The notes below the pieces were generated by a model. It made no database searches. It worked only from the letters and a program-made list of their open reading frames with translations, and was not told the origin of the DNA. Below are positions 19,834-30,439 of a stretch of 64,000 nt of DNA, one piece after another. The stretch covers positions 10,828,229 through 10,892,228 of the forward strand of contig OZ023212.1 of assembly GCA_963995525.1 (NCBI GenBank), written 5' to 3'. This stretch comes from Escarpia spicata. Taxonomy: Eukaryota; Annelida; Polychaeta; Sabellida; Siboglinidae. Within the stretch, counting starts at the first letter, position 1; every line of letters begins with the position of its first letter. A program made the position numbers and the translations under genes.

Positions 19834-22800
19834 GTATGCTGTTAGGTCGTGGCGGTAAAATGACCCGATAATTACGTTTATATTGTCTTTATGCACATTA
19901 TTCCCCTGAAATATTCCATGTTGTGCCTTGGATTCTCCGCATTTCTTAGTTAACTGTTGTGTACGGGGTTGCGCACTTATTACTACAAAATTAAGTTTTG
20001 TCAATCGTTGACAGCTGGCATGTTTTTCGCGCAAAGTACGGGTAAAATGTTTTTTTTCTTCAAATTCAACACGTTTTATTGGCAGTCAGGTTATCGAGTC
20101 ATTTACAAAGAGGACTAAATGCACTGTTAAGACTTGTTTTGGCGTTGCATTGTGCCTGGCTTGGGAATAAAATAATATATGTGAGTATCTAACTCACCCA
20201 ACGAGGTGGTCTGGATAGATGTGAAATTAGATCTTGGACTTGGAATATTTGGGAAATTCTATTTTATGTAGGGCCTATTTAGTATTTTAGTGCTTAAATG
20301 CAACTTGGTACATCCACAGAACTTGGAAGACATACATACCATTGCAATTTCCGTCTTACGAAGGTTCTTAAGTACTTTCTTACAGGAAGTTACAATTGGA
20401 CTTGGGCCAAAATTATGGAAACTTTTTAGAATTTGAACTCTACATTTCAAAGTCCCTTTTTAGGGTAACAACTAATTATTGAAGATATATTTAAAGAAAT
20501 AATTATCTAAGTTAGTTTTCCTATCATGATATAAGTATTTAAGTATATAAGTTTTAAGAAAAAATGGTTCCATTGATCTTTAAATGCCATTATTCAGAAT
20601 ATTTATGACTGGCTTGTTTTTATTAAAGTATGTAGTGAAATCAAATCCTGCATGTAGGTTTGTGATGATTCGGTGAACATTTGCAAACAGTACCATAATT
20701 GATGGAAACAGTACATTATTCAATGCTGTTACTAGTGTTAGCCTATGTCACAATCAAAGTTATGTGCATGACCTCGATCAATCTTTACCTTGTCAACAAT
20801 GTTTACAGAAATAATATATGTGCATTACTTTACTATTATGGTATGACATCTGCTAACTTAACCTTTCCCACATGTATGCAATTCTTGCGTGAACAACTTT
20901 GCCTTATGTTTTTGTTATAAAGAACAAATGTTTGGGCCAAATAAATATGAATGGAATGTTTGAATGTTCCAAATTAATAAAATAAAATTTATTTTGCAAC
21001 AATAACAGTATACATACACAAAACAACCGTTTAAAAAAGTAAAGTTGTGTTGCATGGTGGTCACATGACACGTTATATACTGTCTTCCTGTGACCCCCAT
21101 AAACATAAATTTTGAAATATATATACTTATATGATGATTATCACAAATGTATGACATCTTCTGTATGACAACAGACTGGGGATGCAGTGGAGAAAAAAAC
21201 AAATTATTGCAGGAAATTACTGTTAGAAAACAATTATAAGAAATTTGTGCGGATCCAAACATAGATATAAAAAGTAAACAAATATTGAATTGCACTCCGC
21301 ACATCTGGGATTTAGGCAATGCACGTGGCTAAGATAGTTGTCTAGATATTGATTGGAAAGTAACAATTTTAATTTTTTTGAATTTAATGTTTTGCATCTT
21401 ATAATCAAGATTATTACATAGTTTTATGAAATAGAGTTTAGGTTACTTAGATTAAAAGTGTGTTCTTGGCTTCTCTGTATATAAGAGGTTATGTTGTCTA
21501 GTAATTCTGGTGTTAGTGGCTAGATTATTTTTTGGTATATAATGTTTGAAGGATTTAGGCAGTGTATTTTGGTGATAGTCAATAATCATACATAAATAGT
21601 GAGACATGCAACCTGTGAATATCAGTGACTTTAAGTATATTTTCAGATTTAAAAATAGGATCGGTATGACTTCTGTATCTTTTTTTGTTAATTATTCGTA
21701 TAGCGCATTTTTTTTAAATTTCTATCTTATAGTATTTCCATTGCCCCATCCTTGTACACCGTAAGTTAAATGACTTTGAATTAAGATATAATAGAGCGTT
21801 TTTAAAGCATTGTGTGGCAAACATTTTTTCATTCTATTACTTGCAAAAATTGCTCTGGATATTTTAGAACTGATTATGTTGATATGTTTTTTCCAAGATA
21901 AATGTTTATCAATATATGCATTCCTAAAAACTTGACCGATTCTTCTTTGTTATCCTTTCCAACATGATTATTAATTTCACCGTATATTTTAATACAGTTA
22001 TTTACCTGGTATTTGTTATTCGGTTGACTAAATATACAACAGTTTTTTTAAATATTTAATGACAATTTATTGGCACAAAGCTAACCGTACAAATGTATTA
22101 ATTCTTGGTTTATGTTGTCTTATCAACATGAGGACCTGATTAGTATGCAGTTGTGTCATCTGCAAAACATAATAAATTCAGAGACGTAGAGTTATATCAT
22201 TGATATAAATTAGAAATAAGATTTGTCCAAGTATGGGTCGTTGGGGTACTGTACTTATTATGTTTTTTTGAGACGATTGACATTTATGTATCTCGGTATA
22301 TTGTTTTCGATTTGATAAATAACTTGCAAACCAGTTATTAGTTATTCCTGCAGTTTTCCATAAAAAATTAATTTGTACAGTAAAATATCATGGTTTATTA
22401 TATCGATGCCTTTGAAAGGCCCAGAAACACAGCCAATGTAGGGTCTTTTCTTGCATCTGCAATATCCTTGAGCAAATGCAGTATTGGTTGAATACTAGAA
22501 TGTTTTGCACAAAACCCATCCTGGTGTTTATACAAAATGTTAAATTTTCTAAGAACATTATTAGTCTATTGCATACAATTTTTTTCATTATTTATGTAAA
22601 CACCATGTGTGTGGTATCCATTTTTTATTGGCTTGACAGACCTTATTACTGGACAATATGTTAACTTAATTATACTGATCTTGTTTTCAGCCCGTGGAGC
22701 AGAAGCCAGGACAGTGAACTCAATCAATATGCAACTTCAGAGATTCACAGTTTTGATCATGGTTTTGTTGCACTTGAGGCAGAAATTGAAAGGTAGGTCT

Positions 22801-25800
22801 TCACATTTGTGACAAACTTATAGGGTCAGTTCCATTCCGGAACAAACATTTAACATATTTCCTTTAAAAAGTTTAAAACATTCTTTTTGCACTACATTTT
22901 ATTATGAGTCACCATTCTTTATGGTAGACATTACTGGTATTTGACTATGTACAGATATTCACACACTAAACAATGTTTGCATTTGAACATACACATTTCC
23001 TTATTTTGTTGAAGTAATAATGAATTATTTTAACAAATTGCAAAATACAGTGCAATCATATTACATATATTTTGGTAAGTAGATATCTTTTTAGTTTATT
23101 AAATTAGTTGAGTTTCTTTGACTTTGAAAAAGATCCTTATATTTAACAACGGATTCTGTTTAATGATAGATTTTCCTTACAAGCTCAATGAAACCCTAAC
23201 CCTGTCATGCATATGTAAAACCCTAACCCTGTCATGCAGCTGTCAAACCCTAACCCTGTCATGCAGATGTCAAACCCTAAATCTGTTGTGCAGCTGTCAA
23301 ACCCTAACCCTGTCATGCAGATGTCAAACCCGAACCCTGTCATGCAGCTGTCAAACCCTAAATCTGTCATGCAGCTGTCATGTTGTCAGATTGAAGACGC
23401 TCAGTGACGTGTGTTACGAACGATGTCACGTGTCATGTGGTGCCAGTGTCACGAGTTCTGAGGCGAGTGCGGATGAGTTCTGTGTGGACGATGATGTCAG
23501 CACGAGTCTCTTCCCCGTTGTCGAGGACCAGGAATATCTCGGTCTCAACGTCTTTGAGATGGGAACACTCACAGGTAGAGCAGTGGATCATATTGCAGGC
23601 ACTCCCATTCTGTTATTGTATTGCTCATGGCAATTAATCAACAAGGAAGATTTATTGTTTACACTAATTGTTAGAAGCAGTTGGAGATGCATGTTGCTTG
23701 TTGTTGTAGTTAAACATACACATTTGCTTAAAAGAACACTTCCTGGGTCAATATTATCAAAATACTTACACATTTTGCAACAAAATTGTTTTTGTAAATA
23801 TGACGGAGAAAGCATCGTATTGTTTATGAATTTTCACACAAAATGTATCGGGGGGAAAACATTGTAGCAATGGTCTTTTTCATTTGGCTTTTAATTCTCA
23901 AACAATTAAAAGATAAAAAAAATTGCAATGTTTGGCTTTGTGTAAAATTGTTGTAACATTATTATAAATAATGCAAATCCTTTTTCTCAATTTAAAATAA
24001 AAATCGTTTTCAAAGTTTTATTAGTTTTTGCAATCCAGAAATTTGTTGCTGACATGAGTGGGCGTGTCTTTGTAGAGCACCTAGATCCGACTGACTTGAC
24101 GACGTTTGGCTGGAGTGACTCAGAGGAAAGTAGCACGTCACTAATGGGCATGAACTTTGACATTGCAAGCACCAGTGACGTCAGTGACACCAACAAGACA
24201 CGACAGTCGACACAGAAGAGACGTCGACACTCAGAACCAACAATCGACACTAACCGGTAAGGGTTTATAAACCAAATGGCAATAAACATGTGATGTTTAG
24301 TGATTGTAAGATTTTGTTTACTACACAACCATACATTCGAAACTCAATTTAACTTTTCGACCGCCGTCCGCATTCTTCATCAGGAATAGTTTACGTCGAT
24401 TTAACAAAAGTAGTTCTTAATAACATCATCAGTAGAATTTACTTTGATTGTTAGTTAGGATAACTTATGAAAGTGTGGATAGACTTAAGTTACATAAATT
24501 TAAAAATAACAGACCATCTGTCATTTGTAAAAACAACTTAATGTTATGATTTCATAAACTATTTGCATGTCGTGGATAGAGATTCATTTTTTCACTAAAC
24601 TATTCTATTAGAACATGATGTGAAAAATGGCAAGAGCAGTTTTAAGTGAGGAATTTCAACAATACTAAAGAAACGTATATTTGACCCAGTGTCAACACCC
24701 AGTACTAGTACACTACACACGCTCACCCACGTGTCCTCTTACCCTGTTCCAGGCCTGACGAAGCGAAGGAGGAACAATTGCACGTTGTGGAACAACTCAT
24801 GACAACCATCAGAGAAAAACTGGATCTCCGGGAACAGCTTGAAGTGATCCGGATCATTGATCCAGACATCACCATAGATCCAGTTGACACAGAACTGGTC
24901 GTAGGTAGGTGATCCTATCACATTGCTAGAAGGTACACATTGTCATCTTGGCTACATGTTTTGTGTCGTTGGTTTTGGTATTTTCTCTGGAAAGTTGGTT
25001 CTCTGCATTAGAAAATAAATATTGTGCTGTTGCAGGGTTTTAGTAGATCAAATGTGAAATATGGATCCAAAAGAATAGTATTTATGCAAGCAACAACACA
25101 AAGTCCAATATAGTGATGAAAAAAGGCCAAATGAATGACGTTTATTTATTAACGTGATAAGAGAGAAATGTGGGCTCGACATCCCAAGGCCAGGCCTGTG
25201 ACTGAGCCCATACTAGTCTCCTGTACCTCAGGTTGACAGAGCCCACATTTCGGCACATAACACAAGCAGTATTGGTATACATGATATCATATATCAAACA
25301 ATGTCATTGTAAACCTGTTCAGGAATTGTTGATTGCTGTGTAAATAAGTTAGCATAGTCTAGGAAATTACGGAATACATTTCATTTTATCCTTAATATAA
25401 AAAAGTATCTTCATTTACATGATGCAGGTGATTAACAAAGTTACAATAAACCTATTATTCTGTTAGTATTACGTCTTCTCCATGATTCCAAATAATTGAG
25501 GCACTATTTTATAATTTGTTGTACAATTGTAATAATACATATAACAACGTATCCCCCAAGACTCTTGTAACCTTCGCCCCCAGCAGTAACATAGTTGCCA
25601 TGTGTTCTAGACCTTGCCTGTCTGAGTGAGGAGAAACTTTGCCAAGTGAAGGAGTTTGTCCTCGCCCGAGTCGACTCACAGAGTCCAATCTCCTCTGCTT
25701 CCTCATCTTCATCTTCCTCATCCAACTGTGATTCATCGAGCTCAACAACATCAAAAAAACAAACCAAGGTTTGTCGGCCACTAAACTCATGCAACGTTTG

Positions 25801-27326
25801 TTTGTATGGCCCAGAGTGGGTCCTTTTAACATTCAAAATTCCAGTACTGGAAAAGGTGCATTATTATGACTATTTAAAATAGCTTTAAAAGATAGAAAAA
25901 GAGAACTGGTACTGAAAAAACCCGGTTACTTTTTAGTTCTTTTCAACCTCTTTCTTAGGATTATATAAGAATTTGTATTACTGCAAGACGTATAACAAGC
26001 ACATTCTGAGCACCTTTAACCATTTCAGTACGACAGGCCGGTTTTCCGGCAGCACTGTCTGTGACGCTTCAGTAGGACACGCCGGTTTTCTGGCATCGAC
26101 GATGTCTGCTATTCAAATCATTTTTATTAATAATAATCCAATACGTGGAGCCACTTATTGTGTACGGTTGTCAAGGCGAATAAATTAGCTATTCAGCAGT
26201 TGTCATCGTTTATTATTGCTCAATAATAGTTTACGGTGATTTTCAAGGTTTTTAATGATGGATTATCAAAATCTGCGGCACAATGGCGGACGGCATTACT
26301 TTAACTAGCGATTTACCACCGTATGTTTTGTACAGATTATTTGAGTTTTATCGAAGAATCTTTGTCGGATGTTGACGATCGACATAATAACGATGTCCGG
26401 GAACTTAGTATACAAGTGAGTTTGGCAACTGCGAAAACGTTGAAATCTTGGCGGCCAACTTGGATTGTTGGTTACCATGACGACGGAATGTAAAATGATG
26501 TGGCTCATTTTATTCGCTAATTATCATACTTTTCGAAAATATATAACATTCCTATTCATAAAATGCATTTTTGTTGCTCAAATCTTGACTTGAAGTGAGG
26601 TAGTCCATTATGTTGCATATTCACATGGAATGCAGTATTCAGTGGTCACAGCTGATCAGGGCTGTAGTACTGAAATGGTTCAAGCTTTTCCTGGTACATT
26701 ATGAAAAATAATATCAATGTTCTTGTTGCTGTTTTATATTTTTGTATTGATACTTTTTTCAAGTAACAACACTTGAATCACAAAAAGTCCCACAGCACAG
26801 GGTAAGGGGGTGGTTTGAACAAGTGCTGAAGGCAAGACGTTTTCAGAATTTTTATTAATGTTAATACAGAGACTTAAAAATGTCAGTAATAACAGAATAA
26901 ATTTGCTAAAACTTCATTAGACTAATCTGATGTTCCTCTAACAGAAGATGTATCAGTTCGCAAAGTCCTAAGATAGGTTAAGTATTATGGGCAATCACCA
27001 TGTATCATAGAGAAAATAAATTATTACCGTGGTGCCACATAGCAAAATGATGCTAACAGCCATTTCTGATCATAAAAATGCTATGTCCCACCACGTATTG
27101 TTGTTGTTTTGACTTGGCAAACTAATGGGGCTGTTAAGTGAGTCCCGTGATGTTGCTCCAACAGAAGCAGAGACGTCAGGAGCAGCGCGAGTCGCGTCAG
27201 AGACAACGCAAGGACTACCGCCAGGTAATGAAGGAACGACGAAGTGGCCTCTTCCGCAGAGAGCAGGTCCTCTCACTCACCAGCAACTTCACCAAGGAAG
27301 TTGAAGACGTCGACATCCTCACGTAA
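19793..27326 (+). CDS. FAM199X: FAM199X homologue (seven exons, first tentative)
   Basis: Seven exons joined in consistent phase give a protein of about 326 residues, against about 388 in human FAM199X. Recognised similarities (from memory of the vertebrate protein) are: CGASVTSSEASADEF (vertebrate CGTSVASSECSEELF); WSDSE and DIASTSDVSD; the best-conserved block LREQLEVIRIIDPDI with PVDTELVVDLACLSEEKL; a Ser-rich low-complexity segment; and a basic coiled-coil-like C-terminus KQRRQEQRESRQRQRKDYRQ followed by RRSGLFRREQVLSL and EDVDILT. The family has no established molecular function, so none is assigned. Exons: 19793-19833 (tentative), 22691-22792, 23390-23574, 24076-24256, 24753-24904, 25611-25768, 27165-27326. 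The long first intron contains a decayed LINE. Confidence 0.88.
21230..22600 (-). pseudogene. Decayed LINE in FAM199X intron 1
   Basis: Frame-hopping LINE remnants on the - strand. VCNRLIMFLENLTFCINTRM and GFVQNILVFNQY (RT entry) lie near 22400-22588. STVPQRPILGQILFLIYIND (motif B region, normally GVPQGSILGPILF) is near 22200-22275. CFADDT (catalytic block) is near 22150. LKTLYYILIQSHLTYGVQGW is near 21740-21800. A tail like NTRITRQHNLLYTEKPRTHF is near 21460-21530. It carries many stops and looks L2/CR1-like and old. Confidence 0.75.
22691..22792 (+). CDS. FAM199X: FAM199X homologue, exon 2
   Basis: Acceptor TTGTTTTCAG, donor GTAGGT. Encodes QDSELNQYATSEIHSFDHGF followed by VALEAEIER, an acidic, low-hydrophobicity segment. 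102 bp, entering and leaving in phase 2. Supported mainly by its phase agreement with exon 3. Confidence 0.7.
23195..23386 (+). repeat. 27-bp telomere-like minisatellite abutting FAM199X exon 3
   Basis: About seven units of TCATGCAGCTGTCAAACCCT plus AACCCTG, some with AAATCTG in place of AACCCTG. Each unit contains CCCTAACCCTG, which is two near-copies of the metazoan telomere hexamer complement. The last partial unit (GCAGCTGTCATGTTGTCAG) forms the exon 3 splice acceptor. Confidence 0.9.
23390..23574 (+). CDS. FAM199X: FAM199X homologue, exon 3
   Basis: Acceptor ...TGTTGTCAG directly after the 27-bp array, donor GTAGAG. Encodes LKTLSDVCYERCHVSCGAS, VTSSEASADEFCVDDDVST and VEDQEYLGLNVFEMGTLT. 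The CGASVTSSE..ADEF and EDQEYLGLNVF blocks align with the vertebrate CGTSVASSE and DDQDF regions. Ends in phase 1. Confidence 0.85.
24076..24256 (+). CDS. FAM199X: FAM199X homologue, exon 4
   Basis: Acceptor GTGTCTTTGTAG at 24064-24075, donor GTAAGG at 24257. Encodes EHLDPTDLTTFGWSDSEESS, then FDIASTSDVSDTNKTRQS and RRRHSEPTIDT. With this acceptor the spacing from the previous conserved block to WSDSE equals the vertebrate spacing. A second in-phase acceptor, TTTTATTAG at 24016-24024, would add 17 residues. The run KRRRHSEPT is a basic cluster with a possible phosphorylation site. Confidence 0.82.
24753..24904 (+). CDS. FAM199X: FAM199X homologue, exon 5 (core conserved block)
   Basis: Acceptor CCCTGTTCCAG, donor GTAGGT. 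Encodes KEEQLHVVEQLMTTIREKLD, LREQLEVIRIIDPDITIDP and VDTELVV. This is the most conserved region of the family (vertebrate LREQLDIIKIIDP, then PTDSEFII) and looks helical. Confidence 0.92.
25165..25251. repeat. Inverted repeat in FAM199X intron 5
   Basis: GAAATGTGGGCTC (25165-25177) and its exact complement GAGCCCACATTTC (25239-25251) enclose 61 bp. Could be a small foldback element or just a chance hairpin. Confidence 0.6.
25611..25768 (+). CDS. FAM199X: FAM199X homologue, exon 6
   Basis: Acceptor TGTGTTCTAG, donor GTTTGT. Encodes DLACLSEEKLCQVKEFVLAR (the codon for D is split), then a Ser-rich run (ISSASSSSSSSSNCDSSSST) and SKKQTK. The vertebrate protein has LTDEKLKQVRNYI followed by a long Ser/Ala-rich segment here. 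Ends in phase 0. Confidence 0.88.
26020..26678. mobile_element. MITE in FAM199X intron 6, TTAA-type
   Basis: The ends are inverted: CCATTTCAGTACGACAGGCC at 26020 and the complement of CCATTTCAGTACTACAGCCC ending at 26678. Flanks are TTAA on the left (26016-26019) and TTCA on the right (26679-26682), consistent with a mutated TTAA duplication as in piggyBac-type elements. Near the left end a 34-bp motif (TTCAGTACGACAGGCCGG...) is repeated at 26069 with changes. The interior does not code. Confidence 0.7.
27165..27326 (+). CDS. FAM199X: FAM199X homologue, last coding exon
   Basis: Acceptor TTGCTCCAACAG. Encodes a highly basic Arg/Gln helix (KQRRQEQRESRQRQRKDYRQ), RRSGLFRREQVLSLTSNF and KEVEDVDILT, ending at TAA 27324-27326. 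Matches the vertebrate C-terminus, which reads ERLSGLFLNEEVLSL and ends in an acidic DVDVLM. No clear poly(A) signal was fixed; AAATAA occurs near 27887. Confidence 0.92.
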   Translation, partial: KQRRQEQRESRQRQRKDYRQVMKERRSGLFRREQVLSLTSNFTKEVEDVDILT

Positions 27327-28892
27327 TCACAGACCCGCTAGCTGCGTGTGTAGTCATAAATATGTTGCGTAGCAAGGGACTGGTCATTATTTATCAGGGC
27401 GGAGGAATTGCGGGGTTTTAAATCGAACCAACCTAAAAAAATCATATGCACCAGAATCTGAACTCACCTTGTTTGTAGAATTGACCTATCCGTCACATGA
27501 CCTGTTTCCTAGCAACAAGGTCTGTTGAGGCATAAAAAAATGGTTGCTGAACATGTGCAGCTTTCGGATATTCTGTATATTTTGTTGAAATTCTGGCTCC
27601 AAATGTTTTCTTTTTGATAGAACACCAAACACAGTAGTTGGAGCAAGGACTGTGGGTGGGAAAGACTTATTTAGCAGATGTCATACTGCACTAGTAATGC
27701 AGCTATATTATGTAAACAAAATTTGGTGAAGCAAAGCTGGATGGATGTCACATAATGTGGATTGTGACAGGCAAACAGTGGATGCATAAATTCTGAAAAC
27801 TGAAAATTTTCCCACCATCCAATCATAGACACTGTAAGTCTGTTATCTGATGCAGTTTCACAGTGTACTTTGGAAACAAATAAATTTTTGGCAAAATTAT
27901 GTGCACTGAAAATCCGCCCCCCACTAAATCTCCAACAGTGAAATCCAATCTACTCCAAATCGTGTGCACTAAAAACTGACCGCTACCCTAGTTCCTCCAC
28001 CCCAATGTCCCCGATAAATTTAGACCATGACCTAATATGAATCCATCGCACAATTCTGCATGGAGGCAGTTTAAGAGTTTTAGGCAGTTCAAAGACCGGA
28101 GTATTTAGTCCCGGTTTTCCTCTCGGTAGATGTTGCTATAGATATTTCACAGATGTCTCTACTGGTACTGCCACATACGGGCTTCGATATCAAACTTGTG
28201 GCAACAATTGTTTCAGGTATAAATATGTGTATATTTTTCTAAAATTATGTCTATTTCGGTAGTGTTACATGTTTCTATATGATGGTGCTTCTTAGAAGTG
28301 TGGAAATTCGAAGAAAATTATTTGAAATTCGCTCCTAGATATGCTGGAATTTTGCACTGGTTGTAACTTTTGGCAAGCGAGTAAGGTTATTTATTTTGTT
28401 CATTATTTTGTTAGAGAACATGGTAACGATTAAATGAAATGTTTTATGATTTAGCTATGTATTTGTTTAGTTGAGTTTGTGTGCCCCCCCAGCTTTCCTG
28501 CGAAGCAATGTCTTTATTTCATGAAACGGTGCAATCACCTTGTGAATTGGTGCTGTCACATGCATTATCTGTTGTATTTTTAGTAAGCAAGCTTTGCTTA
28601 CATGACAATGTAAGGTGATATGAACATGTCAAGTCGTGTGCCGTGCAGCCGATCTCGAACTGCATTTGCTATTTGCCTGTGTCTTCTCAGTGCCAGGGTT
28701 TGGTTCGATTACAGCGAAAATCAGTCAGTTGTAATCCATTACAATATACAATGTAATCGTATTTACTCATTGTGCTGATTACTGTCATAATGTGTAATGC
28801 GGGACATATATTCAAACACTACTGTACTAGAATAAAATGTTATCCAAATTTATACATCAGCCCTTTTTAGCAGATATGATAAGTAACCATAG
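27327..28892. other. Intergenic DNA downstream of FAM199X
   Basis: About 1.5 kb containing presumed FAM199X 3' UTR and spacer. No other coding or repeat signal recognised. Confidence 0.45.
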
Positions 28893-29033
28893 TTGTGGGG
28901 TGCAGTGGCACAGTGTTAAGAACACTGGCCTCAATCGAGAACTGGGATTTGAATCTTGTTGCTGTTGTTTCATAGCTTGGGCACTCAGCTGTGTAAACGA
29001 ATATCTGGCTGTTGTAATTCCCATCTTTTAATA
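28893..29033 (+). mobile_element. tRNA-derived SINE
   Basis: The sequence GGTGCAGTGGCACAGTGTTA at 28900 resembles a pol III A box. GGATTTGAATC at 28945-28955 resembles a B box (GGTTCGAATC). They are about 40 bp apart, as in tRNA-derived SINE heads. The following body (GGCACTCAGCTGTGTAAACG, then AATATCTGGCTG) resembles the conserved central region of widespread metazoan SINEs (usual form ACCCAGCTGTGTAAATGGGTACCTGGC, as recalled). The 3' end and duplications could not be fixed. Confidence 0.6.
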
Positions 29034-29829
29034 TGGATAGTATATCCTATCGTGTATCTGGTCCTAATAAATTTCCCGACTTCTCCAAGTGAAGAACTTT
29101 ACATGTAATTGTAGTGTAGCAAATCTTTATTTCATAAATTTGTATAAGGTCATTTCTTTTGGATCTAATTCCTTAGAAACCAAACTCAGAGGTGCATTAG
29201 GACAAAAGGGTTGGTCTATCTCAAAATCAATAAGCAGTATTAAATTTTTAATTATAATTGCAGAAATATACCCCGCATATCCGTGTTGAGTAGATGATGC
29301 ACTTCACAGTGGTAGAAGTGATTGTCTGAAACTGAAAACAATCTTCTTTAATGTGAAAATGTGGGCAGGTGTGACACTGATGTTTGTGTGTTGATATTGA
29401 ATTATCACACATGGTCGGTCAGTATATTTGTCAAAGGTGTCTTGCGTACAGAGCATGCAAAGACGTTTTGTACAAGAGGTTTGACAGTATGCATTATTGT
29501 GACTTTGCATGAAGACTTTGTAAAGATAGCAGGCATTAAATATGGAGAAAGTAAACAAATGTTGAGGAATACTGTTGAACATATATTTATATATCTATTT
29601 GCTTTGGTATATATTTATTTGATAGAAGCGGTTATGAAGTCGATGCTGTTCAAGCTTCCATGAAATGTAAGCTTCCCTGAAATGCCTGTTTCTAAGTTTA
29701 AATTAAAGAGAATAATTAACATCATGAGTGTTTTGTATGTGTATCGACCAATTGCATTGTGGACCATCCTGTATCTCTTAAGTCTGCCTGACAAGGGACT
29801 GTCTTGGTGTTGTGTATGTAAAAGTGTGA
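29034..29829. other. Intergenic AT-rich DNA
   Basis: No recognisable gene. Short open frames at 29089-29289, 29361-29663 and 29682-29829 show no family character. Confidence 0.4.
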
Positions 29830-29834
29830 ATTTT

Positions 29835-30348
29835 TGTACCCCCAGCGATTCGATTATGAGAAAGACAGATAAGACTAAGCGAGGGGGAGGACGTCGTTGT
29901 TTGTCTACCGGGGGCTAGGATAGAACATGTAACTGAAAGGGTAGAGAAGGTACTGGGGCATGGCAAGGGAGGGTCTATACTAGTACATGTAGGGACAAAT
30001 AACGCAGAGAGGGAGGGAACAACTGGGATAGTTCAGAAGTACAGACAGTTAGTGAAGAAGTTAAAGAAGACAAGAGTAGAACAGATTATCCTCTCAGGAA
30101 TTTTGCCAGTAATGGGAGGAAGGGGGCCGACATATAGAAACTGCAAGAGGATGGCGATCAACGCACTAGTTGAGCAGATGTGTAAAGAAGAGGGGGTGGG
30201 ATTCGTAGATTTATGGGGATACTTTGTTGGGAGGGAAGATATGTACATGAGAGATGGCCTACATCTAAGTGGAAAGGGGGCAGCAGTTTTCTCAGAGAAC
30301 TTGCTGCAATCTGTTGACAGTGGGACAGGCTGCATCTATTTAAACTAG
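29835..30348 (+). pseudogene. ORF1 of CR1-like LINE copy 2: SGNH hydrolase (esterase)
   Basis: SGNH blocks are visible: DSIMRKTDK (block I, nucleophile Ser), GGSILVHVGTNNAER (block III, with the oxyanion Asn of GTN), IILSGILPVMGGRG, and MYMRDGLHLSGKGAAVFSEN (block V, Asp and His). The block I part is in a different frame from the rest, so there is one frameshift near 29900. The usual Gly before the Asp-Ser appears as Ser. The true N-terminus is absent. In CR1 elements this domain is thought to act in membrane or lipid interaction; the role is not settled. Confidence 0.85.
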
Positions 30349-30439
30349 ATTCGCAGGGGGGATTCACAGAGAAGCCTGAAACTGGAGGCATAGATAAAGA
30401 CAGCAGAAATAAATCGGCAAAGAACAGCCTGGAAAACTG

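Noticed and set aside
19762..20034. 90-residue - strand frame near the FAM199X start
   Set aside because: No recognisable family, and it overlaps the candidate first exon on the other strand.
23195..23386. Chromosome end or telomere
   Set aside because: CCCTAACCCTG is only part of a 27-bp unit, with unique gene sequence on both sides.
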